A program made the position numbers and the translations under genes. A stretch of DNA of 64,000 nt from assembly GCF_023343835.1 (NCBI RefSeq), contig NC_064433.1:70516032-70580031 (forward strand). The letters are read 5' to 3'. The notes beneath the pieces were generated by a model that saw only the letters and a program-made list of their open reading frames with translations, made no database searches and had not been told where the DNA came from. Below, in pieces: positions 1-12,700 of the stretch. Positions within the stretch are counted from its first letter, which is position 1. Each line of letters starts with the position of its first letter. The DNA comes from Lagopus muta (lineage: Eukaryota; Chordata; Aves; Galliformes; Phasianidae).

Positions 1-3000
1 ACATCATAGAGATCATTTAATATTTTAAAATGTTCAATCTATGGAGAGAAATAAAGTTAGCTGATTTCAGGATAAAGATTTATTAAAGGCTTATTAATTT
101 GCTATGAATAGTTTTGATCTGATTCTTATCTACGCTAGCTTATTTTAATGTAATAGCATTGAAGACCAGGAGTGCCTAACTGTGGGAATGAGCTTACAAC
201 CAGAGGCAGCAGGTAGATAGGGATCCTAAGGAGCAATGGTGCAATTTAGGATTTCAATAAACCACCTATTCACTTTGGAGGGTCTTTTTGTTTCTTAGTT
301 TTTGATTTATTGGTAAGCCTTAGGTACTTTAATAGCAGGGAAAAGAAAAAGCAAAAAAAAATAAGGGTTTGTTTCTAATAATTAGGAGTACTCATTTTCA
401 AACTCTATAATATATTGTTTAAAGGTACTCTGTGTTCAGTTTGGTAGTGCACAGCTGTCTTTAAGAAAAAAAAACACAAAACATTGCATTGTACCTTACG
501 TAAATTTCGGAAATCCACTTTTATTTAAAACACAAATTGACTGTCAATGGATAGGAATGTTCTCCATTTACAGAAATTGAATCTTTCTTGGCATTTAAAG
601 AAGTGTTCTTCTTTTGTCATTTCCATGTGCCTTTGTGCTTTGGTTCTAGCCAGCTGCTAGAAAGCTGAAGTGTTGCCAAAGAGCATATTTTAGCTTTATT
701 TCTGGCCTGCACAGATTTAGGAAATACCAGCAGTTGCACTAAGTCCGTTCTCATGAGAGAGCTAGCACAAGTTTGCAAATCAAAGAGCTTATAATAAGCA
801 TCCAAACATTTGTTTGTTTATTCAAACTGCTAAAGCTTTGGAGATTTATTCATCACGGGAGCTGGGTCACACACTGGTAAATTGAAACTTCCTCCTTATC
901 TCTAATGGAAAGCCTGGACAACTTGAGCATCGTGTCAGACAAAGAAATCAGAGATTGTGCTGTAGCTGCTTCTACTGTGTCTAAAGAGGAACAATTTCAG
1001 CTCTGTCTCTCCTTAAAAGCGACCACGTTACTTAGTAGAAAATCTGCAACTGCCTTTAACAAATGCATTTGCAGCTGTCGGGTTTTTACTTAAGGATAAG
1101 TTCTTATAAAGAGTGGACCTTCACTGAAAACCCTGATCCCTTAGTAAGTGTCAAAATGTGAGGGTTAGTACGGTATCTGGTACTTGCTTATATCTCAAGT
1201 GCTTTCTTGATAATGAGTTGCATATATATTTTTTTAATCTAGAGTTAATTAGCTCTGCTGTCCTCTTACTAGGGATTTAAATTATATGTGGGTTTGATCT
1301 GAGATATTGATCGTATGTACTATGGAATTTTTTAATGTAATGTAATACCATTTCTTCACGTTTTGATTTGTAAAATATCAGAATATAATTGCAAGGTATA
1401 AACTTTCACTAAATTATATTACAGAGGTACTTTAAGAAAAATATGTAAATTATTTAATTTAAATACTTGTTTCATACTTTATCTTGTGAAGCCTTTTGTA
1501 CAGTGAGGAAAGATTTACTTTTATGGGTAAGGGTGGTGGGCCTTAAGTCAAAGGCAAGCATCTATTTATTCCTGGGCGAGTTTTATTCCTATCATAAATT
1601 CTGCAACTTGTCACCGTTTGGCATTGACAGTTGGCACCAAATTGAAAATTGGATTTTCACACAGAATATAGACTTCCTTAAAGTAAGCCTGGGTTAGGAT
1701 GAAATGTAACTTATGGCTGCTTCTTGTCTGAATTCCTTAGGCAGCAATGGAAAAAAAACTTTAAAAGCTACCATCAAATGTGTCACTTTACACTGTAAAT
1801 AGATCATATAAATGCATTGCTAACTAAATCCATCCTAGGGCAAAGGCATTCCTCTTCTGGTTTCCCTAACGTGCTTACAGTTTGTTTTTTTTTTTAAAGC
1901 TTCTTCAGCTTCTGAAGCCTTTTTTTCCCCCTTAATCTTCTTGACTGATTGCATCAGTGTTATCTCATCAGATTCTGCCGAAGCCTTGTTTCAAAACAGA
2001 ATTTCTACTGCAAGGACCTCAATTTCAGCTGGGCTGCCTGTGCCCCAGGGGTAGGCTACAGGCACAAGAGAGATTAATCTCCTTACAGGCTGGGCCTTAA
2101 GAATGAACTGGACTGCAAGAGCAGGCATAAGGTACTTAAAAGCCATTTTAAGTATTTTGGTATGTTTTCTCAGGTTGGATACACATGAGCTGTAATTGCT
2201 ACTATGGAGGGGAAAAAAAGAAGAAGAAAAAAAAAAAAAAGCAGCACAATGCAAAAAGTTTTACGGCATTCTTCACCCCTGAAAGAGAAAAAAAAAAAAT
2301 GGTGGTGGTAAATATTAGCCAACCAAAATAGTGGCACACGCTCCTCCTACTGCGTAGGAGTGCAGTATAAACATTCAAAATCTCTTTGGTGATGTGTAAT
2401 TGGAAATCGTAAGATTAGCAAAACTGCCGGGTGATTCATATGCAAGTTGCCACACAAAGAGCCATCCACATCCAGGCTTCCCTACCTCAGGCACATCTGC
2501 GTGCCACAGGAAAGTTTTGCTGCCCGGTGTCGGAATTGCCTTCACGGAGACGCGGCGCCTTTGCCCCGTCGGTCCTGCAGCGCTCTTCGGAGCTGCTGGG
2601 GATGGAGCAGATCCGCTCATCTGCGCCGTTATGTCCCCGACAGTCACATAGAGAATGGGAAGAGGCTGCTTCAACGAAATCCCTCACCTCGCTCCCTGCA
2701 CGGGCAGCTCCCGTGGGGTGGCTGGCAGTGGGAGGCCGTGGCTTCCTCTCAGTGGCCACAGATATTTTCCTCTGGTTTCGGAAGTGGAAGAACATTTCCG
2801 GCTTCCTTAGTGACAACAAAGCTGATCTAAGTCTGAATAGTGCAGATTTTAAAAAGAACCCCCCCTGTTGCTGTTTGACACTATCTGTGGTATCAGCTTC
2901 TCAGATGAGCTGCATTTCATATCGCTCCTGATATTTCACTATACAATCACTCTGATTTTCTGTAGGAATGTAACAATTACGTCACGATGTTAGAACCCTT

Positions 3001-5170
3001 CATGGTGTGTTAAATTGTCTGTTATCTGCTACGACAGAAAAAAAGCACATTTTTGTTAGCATTGCCAAATCCTAGTCGGTAGAGCAAATAAGTGTTTAAT
3101 TATGTCAAGATAATGATATTAAAGAAGAAAAAACAACAACAAAAACCCAAATCATTGTTTCCAGTCACTTTTTTTTTTTTAATTTATTTTTAGAGGAATT
3201 TTGGGGTGTGTTTTATTGCAAAGAGCTGGCATTTCTGGAAGGGAATAATAAACCTGATTCCCATGGAATGTGTTTCTCAGTGAAATCCCACCCAGTGCCT
3301 CTGGGTTCCTGAGGGTCTTTCTGTCAGACCAAATGCAGACGGGATTTCCAGGAAAGAACAGCAGCCCTGGGCTCACAGGGTCTTATAGGAAAGACAAAGT
3401 CACTTACATGCGTGAATGTAAAAGTTACATCTAGTGTAATGTGATGATGGCTCCTCAGATGTTACCGGCCTACCGAGATAGAATGAAAAAACTTGGAACT
3501 TTTTTACATTGTCTTTTTTTTTGTTTGTTTCCTTCTCCTTTAAAACATAAATGGTTGGATTCACTGTTTGTATAGAGACTGCTGGAAACCTCTGTGCTTT
3601 AAAAAGAAAAAAAAAAAAAGTTATCCTGCAAGATTGAATGTAAACACAATTAATTTGCAATACGTTTTTGCCTTAATGGTTTAAAAAAAAAATAAAGTAT
3701 TTTTAAAATGAACCAAATGACTTGTGCTGATCTTTCATTTCCAGAAAATAAGTCATGCTACTGTTGTGGTTTTGAGACTGGCAGAGTTGTTACACTCTGC
3801 TGGTGGCCTCTTGTACTTTATCTGAAGCAGCTGCCACATCTTACCTGAATCCCTTCCAATGACCATACATGCATCGATAGCTTTTAAGTACACTAAGATA
3901 GTTCTGCTCTGACCTCCTGTACAGCTTACGTCCTCACCTGGCAGCTCCTGTCAACGTGTGCAGAGTCAGAACCCGGGTGTGCAGGGCAGGTGGTGGTGAT
4001 GTGCCTGCACACCATGGCAGCCGTCACTCCTTCTGAGACAGCACCAGTGGCAGGAGTGCTCTTCTAGTTAATGAATAATTCAAACAAATTTCCCTTGATT
4101 TGATATCCAGGACTCTGCTTCAGAAAGCACTCAGCTGCTCAACTTCACACCAGGGATAGTACTTCTACTAGTGACCAAGAGTGGATAAAGCGAGCTTTGG
4201 TAGGAATGGCTGCATTTACTGTGGGGACTGGCAACAAATGTCTGTTTTTAAAAAGAAGTGCAACATAAGCTTACTATATAACGTGTTGGTATTACAAGGG
4301 TTTTTTAATGACAGAATACTATTTGAAGTATCTAGAACGTGTGGATGCTTGTAGATTAACTGTTAGGGATGTGTGCGTAACATACATATGCATTCTTTCC
4401 TTTGCAAACCCAGGGATTTATTGAAGTGGTAAAACAGTGCTGAAGGAAAATCACAGCAGAGTAAATAAACTTTTTTTTATCATCTGTGTGCTGGAGGATT
4501 GAGGGCCTCATTCTCAGCAGAAGACAGTACTCAGAGAAGTTGATAAAACCCAACTGTAAAGGCTTTGTGCATCCTGTAAAGAAGGACTCACGGCTGCTCA
4601 GCTGTGGTAAGTTTAGGTACGATGACAGCATTCAATCTGTAAAATCACACATATACCAACACATTGTGATAGAGAGCATAATGCCCACGTTCAGTAGGAA
4701 ATATTAGAATGCAGAATATGCAAGCAGTAACAGTCAGACACAGATAATAACTGTCATTACAGGAGGTCTCTAATCACAGGTAGGCCAGCTTTCCTTTCCT
4801 AGCACAAGGATCACAGATGACAGAAGGGCACACAGTAGGTTGAATTAGAGGCAAAACAGCTCAGAGAGCAGAGGTCCTTCCCAGCACCGTGTGGGTGCAC
4901 CTCCCAGGCCTCAGGTATCTCACAGCCCAAAGGCACATTTTCATTCAGATGTGAACTGCACTCACCAGGCTTTTAAAACCTACTTTCAGGCTAAGAGTTA
5001 ACATACAACCTGCTGCAAACATTGTGAAATAAAGAAAATAAAAACTTAGATAACGTTTTAGAAAGACATTTGCCTGTGTAAACATACCATAGGATCTTGT
5101 GTTAAGTAAGGAGGGGGGGGGAGAAGCTGTGTGTAACATGAAACTGAAATTGAATAACACCAATTTTAAG
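1..5170 (+). other. AT-rich stretch without recognised exons; possible PPARA 3' UTR/flank
   Basis: I find no coding exon here on either strand; open frames are short and unlike known proteins. It contains poly-A/poly-T runs, simple repeats and one CpG-richer patch (about 2510-2760). In mammals PPARA lies on this side of CDPF1, converges on it and has a very long 3' UTR, so this stretch may be PPARA 3' UTR or flank. That is inference from gene order: no PPARA coding sequence is visible in the window. Confidence 0.35.
5028..5033 (+). terminator. Candidate plus-strand poly(A) signal AATAAA
   Basis: An AATAAA hexamer lies in an A-rich context just upstream of the candidate CDPF1 3' end on the opposite strand. 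It could end a convergent plus-strand transcript such as PPARA. A second candidate is at 3691-3696. AATAAA is common by chance in AT-rich DNA, so support is weak. Confidence 0.25.
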
Positions 5171-5185
5171 CAAGATGCACATCAC

Positions 5186-5191
5186 TTTATT
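5186..5191 (-). terminator. Candidate CDPF1 poly(A) signal (AATAAA on minus strand)
   Basis: The plus strand reads TTTATT, giving AATAAA on the minus strand about 1.4 kb beyond the CDPF1 stop at 6626. This would give a 3' UTR of about 1.45 kb. Chosen by position and context; no transcript evidence. Confidence 0.4.
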
Positions 5192-6625
5192 TGAAAGAGT
5201 AACCTCTTATTACTGCAGAAAGGAATCTGAAATGTTGAGTTCTAACAAGTATTTTTTTAGGCAATTAAAGAGACCTATGCATTTCATACTCAAGTGCAAG
5301 TAGAGCTTGAAAAAGGTTGTAATATATCCATGATTTCTTGCAGTTACTAGAGGAGCAATTCTACTCTCCAACAGCAGAAACCAATACATGAGGTTCAGTA
5401 AAAAACACAGTGCAAGATTCCAGGACATTAGAAAGTCTTAAATAACATAAAATAACTCATCAAAATTATGTTGATTTCTTCTAGCAGATACATGGCTGAT
5501 CCTCCTAAAAGGATTGCATAAGTATAAAACAAATGATAAAGCTGAAAGAGTAGAGAAAAGGAGCAATGTTAACCGAGGCACTGATACTGGTTCTGAACCA
5601 GTGACCAAAAAAACATGAATAAAAAAAAATAAAATATTTTTAATAATAAAAGCATGAATGCGGAGATTATGGAGCACTCTGGACATATCCTCAAGGTGTG
5701 TGACTGATTGACTATATTAGCATATAAATCTTCCTTGTAATTAAGGCAAAGTCAACACAGACATTCATGATGCCAATATACAGACTAAAGAAATTGCTTT
5801 TTCTCCTAGCAATTTTTTATATATATATTTTTTACTAAAACTATGTTTCTCAAATCCTGATTGTTCAATTGCCCGCTTCAGAAAATAATTGACTTCAGTA
5901 GCTGGATTTCCATATTAAACTAGACAAAGTAACCTCTTCTATCACTGTGCAGAGACGGACTGGAAAGCTGAGTGCAAAGTGACTGCAGATTTGTATCCTT
6001 TTAAAAATTATTATTTTAAAAAAATTAAGTGTTGCCATTATAAAAGCATGTACTTTCTGTGATAGTACTGATACAGGAATTTTGAATTTAGATATTTCTG
6101 TGGCCATCTATAACATTCTGTCCCACCAGTTTCATTTTGGACTTAAAAATAAAGCTCTGACTTCCTTCCTCACTGTAATCTTACCAAGCTAACAATGGCA
6201 GGTTAACAATTGCTACTTACATTCTTGGACGTATAGCGAATTCAGTCAGATAAATCTCTCAGATTTTTCATAACACTGTAGGATTATCAAGAACCATACA
6301 AAACATTAAAACAGCAAATGGAAAACTGGGATACAGTTCCTATGCTTTAAGCTGTTCAGTTTTTTACTACATGCATTTGATAAGGCAACAAACAGGCCTT
6401 TCTGACATTCCTTCTGCTTTTCCAGCACCCTAAGGCCATTCTGCTGGTGCTGCAATTGCTGCACGGTGATGCTTGAAGCCAAGCCAGTGGGAAACGTGTA
6501 GCTGTGTTCTGTAGCAGTGAGTTAATGAAGGTCACTACTTCAAAAGGAGCAACATGATAGTCTTAAAAAGGAGAGAGGAGAAAGCTCAGCCGAAGAACTG
6601 TCTCTCTTTCTTGGTCTTTCAGTAT

Positions 6626-6769
6626 TTATGTTCTTGAATCCATTTTTTTCTTAGACTTTGACTGGGGCTTCCTTTTATCCATATCTTCTTGTATTTCCAA
6701 AGGAAAAGCCTGTAAGTTTTCATTCACACAGGGGAGGCAGAACCTTTTAGTGTAGAACAGACTACATTC
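6626..6769 (-). CDS. CDPF1: CDPF1 coding exon 3 (terminal)
   Basis: 144 nt including stop TAA at 6628-6626. Encodes the third cysteine cluster (ECSLFY then RFCLPC) and a basic lysine-rich tail. Acceptor CAG ends at 6770. Confidence 0.92.
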   Translation of the reverse strand, partial: ECSLFYTKRFCLPCVNENLQAFPLEIQEDMDKRKPQSKSKKKMDSRT

Positions 6770-9700
6770 CTGTAAAGAAAACAGTATTAGCTGGATACAC
6801 AAAATGGAACTGCTTAAGTTCCACTCTCATTAAACCACCTTTATATGTAGAATCTTCATTCTGAATTAAATTATTCTTCTATATTAAAATACTCCAGCAA
6901 TTTTGCTTCTTCTATTCAGTAATTCTAACATCTTACTTGAGGTACTGAGTGAAAAATAAAAACTGGACTGTAACAAAAGCTAACCAAATAAACAATTATT
7001 TTAAAGAACTGACCTTCATCAGCTCAGTGCTATAGTAAACAGTTACCAATCTCCTTGCAGTTCACTTTTTCCTTCAAGAATCATTCCTCGTGTGATCACT
7101 AAATTATAAACAAGGTGTAATGGGTAAGCCAAGCCAAGCTGCTGTTGCTGATGGATTATTCCTGAAGAGTTAAACAGGAATGAAGACATCAGACAGATCA
7201 GAACATCTTTCTGGGAGTAACAGATTCTGTGGGTTTCACCTAAACAGCAAAGTTCTCTATTGCTAAACCTTCATTTATCTCCCCAAGATTTCTCCCTGCT
7301 GGGAAGATCTTTCCGCTTCCTGAACTGGCATTTGAGATCTGAAGTTTCAGAAAGCTCTTCTTGTCAATTTCCATGAAATGGCAGAAAGGCAAAGTCAAGC
7401 ACAAAGAATGTAGGTCAGAAACAGTAAGCCCTGAGACTTCAGTTGCATATTTTTCCACAACTACCTGAAAACTTGTCTTTGTAATTTGCATGTTTGCATA
7501 TTCCTAGGAGAATACTTAAAGTATATTATATGAATATCACAGAGATGTCCAGTAATCAGAATAGCTAACTGAATTTAATTCAGCTGAGACAATTCAACTG
7601 AGATTTCATCCTTTAACCAAGATTTCACCCATTAACCTTTTTTACCTTGAATAAATGTACTCGCTGATTAAAAACCAAAACCATGCATCGTACTAAAGGT
7701 TGAGTGGACATCCCTTGCTGCAGTTACTGAAGGCAAAGTATTAGAATCTGTTGTGCTCAAAGACGTTTTCCTGCCCTTGAAATGGAATGGCTCTGTGATC
7801 TGACATAGTTCACATCTAATTTAGTTAAAGAGTGTTACAGACCCCATATTTATTTTCCACACAGTTAGCTCTAACCAGATGCTAGAATTATTGAATGGGA
7901 AGAAGGGAAATTGCTGGAATATTTTAATCTATTTGCAGTGCAGAGTTCAGACAACTGGAGGAGAAGCTTATTGAAGTGTTACTCTTTTGCCCTGCAGTGA
8001 GACTGAAGTTCTTGGTTCTCCAGGCGTGCTGATCACTAAATTCCAAACAGGATTTAATAAGTAAGCTAGAGCGGTGTTACTGATGGATTATTCTTGGGGA
8101 TTTAAGCATGAATAAAGACATCAGTTCAGATGGATCAGGACATCTTTCTGGGTGCAGTAGATTTCAAGGGTTTTGCTATTCAGGCAAAGTTTTCCTCTTG
8201 CCACGATGGTTTGTGGCTGGCCTTTCTCTAAGAACATGGTTTGGATACTTTTGCATTTCTGTTGTAACTTTTGTTTCCCTTGTCACTCACCTTCCGCACT
8301 TCAACAGTAGGTACCACTCGATTATATCAAAATTACAGTCTCCTTGCCTCTGTGTGACAAATTCTCTCCATCTATTGTCCTTTTCTGCACCAGTTGTCAC
8401 GCTTTTTCACATTCAGAGTTGTGTGAGGCCCTCTGAAAAGCCCCCTGCATGGTCTCACAGCCTATTGTTTTTTGACCTTTGATATCCTTAATACATTAAG
8501 CTGCCAGTTAAAAAGGGAGGATTAGAGTGTAAGTTGGCCCTGCTATTGTTGCTTGTATTACAATATGGCACACAGCTCCCCAGGCCCTCAGGTTAACTTC
8601 ATGGCTCCATAGGGATGGCCACTGCACCTAAGGATACTGCTCAGCAGTGGCAAAGGCGGGAGAGGCTTTTGCCCCACTCTGCAGATGAGAAACTCAGATG
8701 TTAAGACCAAGCTCCTCACAGACATACAGGTGCTCAATTTGCATTCTTTTAGCTGAAATGAGCTGACAGCTTCTGCTGATTTCTACTTATGGGGCTTACA
8801 CAGAATCATGCCTATGAACCACACGCATCCGGATTGCGGGTACACACACCTTTACAGAATCACAGAATGGCCAGGGTTGGAAGGGACCACAAGGATCATG
8901 AATCTCCAACCCCCCTGTCACATACAGGGCCACCAACCTCCACATCTAATGCCAGGCGAGGCTGCCCAGGGCCCCATCCAATCCAGCCTTGTACACCTCC
9001 AGGGATGGAGTCCTCAGACTCCTCTCTCAGTCATGGGATAACATAGCCTACCTGCTACAAATTACATTCAGTATGTATATCCAAGCCCTCCTTTGATCAC
9101 TGTCCTGACAGGACTCCATCCTTAACTAGACAATTCTTTAACTCCTTAGTATGTTTTACCACAACCACAGTCAAGTCAGGAGGGGGCATTTTCATTCAGT
9201 TCGGGCAAAACTGAGCTGTCAAAGCTAACTGACAGAGTTTATTTCTCTTCTCACATGGATTGTGTCAAAAATACAGATAATGGCATTATTTTTAGCACAC
9301 TTATGAAGGAAACCCTATGTAAAGGAAAGAGTCTGCCTAACCTTCTTCAGGACTGACCCTGCATGACTGAAAATTGAGTGGAAAGCAGTTGTAGTGTTAT
9401 GTTTATCACTTAATACCTACAATCATGTCCAAGGTCACTGTCTACTCAGCTCCTGCTACAGTGAGCAGTAACAGATGAAAATTGCCCCCTTTCATCATTT
9501 CTTCTTTAAAAGTAGCTTCTTATAAGTGTTTAAAACCTATTTTTAGTAAGTGTTGCAATAAAAGGAAATGCCTGCTTTAAATGACTAACATGATCACATT
9601 ACATCATTTCCTCTCCCCTTTAATGAAAAAGAAACAGGAAAAAGGAACTAAGTCTTTATAAAGACTTTAAAAATATTTTTGTTATCCTACTTTTTGCAGT

Positions 9701-12700
9701 GTTTTGGGGTTTTTTTGGCATGTTTTAAAACAATCATTAGAATTACTTCCATTTGTACCAAACTTATTTATCAATAATGTGCTAAAGACTGGTTCAGTAG
9801 AGTGAGTACAATGTAAGTTGACTGCAAAATAACTTAGTGAGACTTTAGAGACTATCTGAAGACGTGGGTTTATGAACATCATATAGAACATAAATCTTGA
9901 CTTCCCCTGGCACAGCAGCTGTAAAGACACTTCCGCTAGTGCGGGGTGTCCCAAAAAAAGCCTAAAATCTCACTCTAAGATACAAAAGCTAGCAAATTAA
10001 ATCCAATCCCTTTGCTAAACCTAGGATCAGACAAGTCTTATTTTCACTACGCGTTAGTCTAGTACTATATTTTGAGTTAACAGAGAAATGTTAACTCAAC
10101 CTGTCACAGGCAGCTTTCCACCATATTGCTCCAGCCTCTTTGCCAACGAGGACCAAGAAAACATGATTTTCTTACTTTCAATTCCTATGTTATAACATCG
10201 TGGAAACAGCGTAAGGCTCAGTTGATGTAGTTGGGTCAAGCAATAGCAGGAACCAGAAACAACCCACAGAGATATTATCCTAACTATAGCTCTCTCTATT
10301 GCCTTGGATAAATTTTTACCTCTCTACACTCTAATCTTCCCTACATGAAAGAGAAATAGTATGTATTTACCTACTTTGGTGTGGGTGTTTAAAGCAGTAA
10401 TTATCATTTCTGCAGATCTCTTTCAATGTTACCTAAGCAGCATTGCTAAATAGATTTGGAAACCATAGTTATATGCATGATTCACTATCTGGCCTGGCCA
10501 GTTTGGTAAGGAATTTATTTTCAATAATTTATGATTATGATTTTGCTTTGAGTGATACCATTAGGGGAATAATGAAGTCTCAGGTAACAAAAAGTAAATG
10601 CCTGACATATTTACACAACAGCTAAAATAGGCACAAGAAGTGTTAAAAGATACAAGAAGTTTGAAAAGAGGCTTTTACTATTCATTGCTAATGTCTTCTA
10701 TGCTGTCACACTCTAGATTATCTGAAACTGTTATTAAACCTTTTAAAATAAAAAAACACACCCACATTCAGAAGAGGAAGACTGCATGGCAGGACACTGA
10801 GAGGCTGTACCTCAATATTTCTGATAGATTTGATTGCCAGACTTGAAAATATCTGTTGAATCCTTCATAAGTTCAACACACTTGAATTGTGAATGCAAAT
10901 AGCAAAAAGAGCTCAAGTTTGCCCAAAGTGTGCCTGAGTTACTAATCCTGTGCAATTACATAGGAGGGGTAAACCTGACTTGTTAGGGCAAGAATCAAGC
11001 TCATTACCCCTAACTATGTGATCTGCACTTGCCCATATGCTTGCTATTACTTTGGCTGTTTGTGTGTGAGTGAGGCAACCACCAGCCCAGACAGGGACAT
11101 TCACTGCCACAAGGAAGACCTTGCTCACATGTCAGCTTTACCTCCACACTGTGTACACGCACACAACTGCCTTAAGCTACTTGTCTCCAGAAACTTGAGT
11201 TCAGCACTGGGGCTTCATCTGATTCCCATAGGAATCCTCAGGTAGTTCTAAAAAGAAAAACAAATCCCAGTTGCAAATGCTAATCTGATCTTTTTGTGGT
11301 TTTTCTTTCGTTGACATGACAGAAGAGACTTCAGAAATGGTACACAAACATAATCAGGAGAAAAGTGCTAATTTCACACTCCTCTTAGAGCAGTGTAATA
11401 AATTCATGCTCAGTAATAATTCCCTGCAAATCAGAATAACGCTTAAACTTGTCCAAGAGTCTCAGCTGTGTTTCTCCCTCCAAATTCTGTGAGCATAATT
11501 TGACCTTTATTTTTAATCTCAGAAGAATTTCCTCAGTTCCAACACCTAAATTGTCTGGCATTGGCATATGAGCTGTCTCAGCTGCCCATATTATCTCACT
11601 TCCTGCTCTGAGTATGCCAACAGTATTGCTCTGTCCTACCAGAAAAATGGCCACCAAACATGAGAAAAAAATTCCACACCTTTACCAAGTGCATGTCTTT
11701 CATTTTTTTCTTTTCATTTGGCTGTTTGTTTTTAAACTCATACTACTAGCTACTTTTGGAAAGAGTCATGTCTCTGAAGCTAGTCCCTACAAAGAGCAAA
11801 CAAAGAAAGGGCTGAAAAGGCTGAATTTGAAAACTGCTAAAGCTGACACTTAAGATTAAGGTGTGCTCAGATACATGCTATTAGCTGCACTCCAGATTTA
11901 AGCACACTGATCTGAGATAAGGAATGACCACTTTGAAAGAAAGGCCAGGATTTGGCTGCTCTCAGGGCAGTGGCATCTGGTTGAACAAATACATGCTGTA
12001 GTCCATTTAAATGATCAGGTGATGCTGCCTCCTGGGCTGACTCATCCATGCATCCTGACCACTCCATGAGTTCCAGGTCTCTTTCAGCCACAAAACTGAC
12101 ATGCTGAGGGAAAGGAGTAGAACCTGAATTTTCTCATTAATTGTACTGCCTTAAAGAAGCACAGTACAGCCTCCAGACAGTGATAACTGTGTAATAACTG
12201 TCTTCATTTTTGCTTTGAACTCACAGCAAACAAAGGGACCAGACCAGCACCGAGGAGAAGTTATTAAGACAACTGAAATTTTATACCACTTTTCTGGACT
12301 GTGCTCAGATTCCATAGCTTAAAGTTGGTGCTGGCTGCTATTCAAATTCGTTCTTCTTTAGAGAGCTATCACAGCACTGCACAACTCTCCTCTCTGTTTA
12401 ATTTCTACATGAGCTCTTGCAAATACAACGGTGAGCTTGCGTTGCAGATGCAAACCTATGGTTGTTCATATCCTCTGTACAGGAAAAATCTACCACTGTT
12501 ACAATACTATAAGAAGAAACCTAAAGATCTTGAAGTAGTATGTGAACTCCCCTGCATTTGCATGTGCTGAGAAATTAGAAAAGAGTCTTCACTACGTTTG
12601 AGAGGATGGAGTGTGCTCCTCAGTAAATAGCACATAAAGTTGCTGACTGTTTCCATTTATTAGCTTTACCACAGGGTAATCAACAAGAACATGCAGTTAG

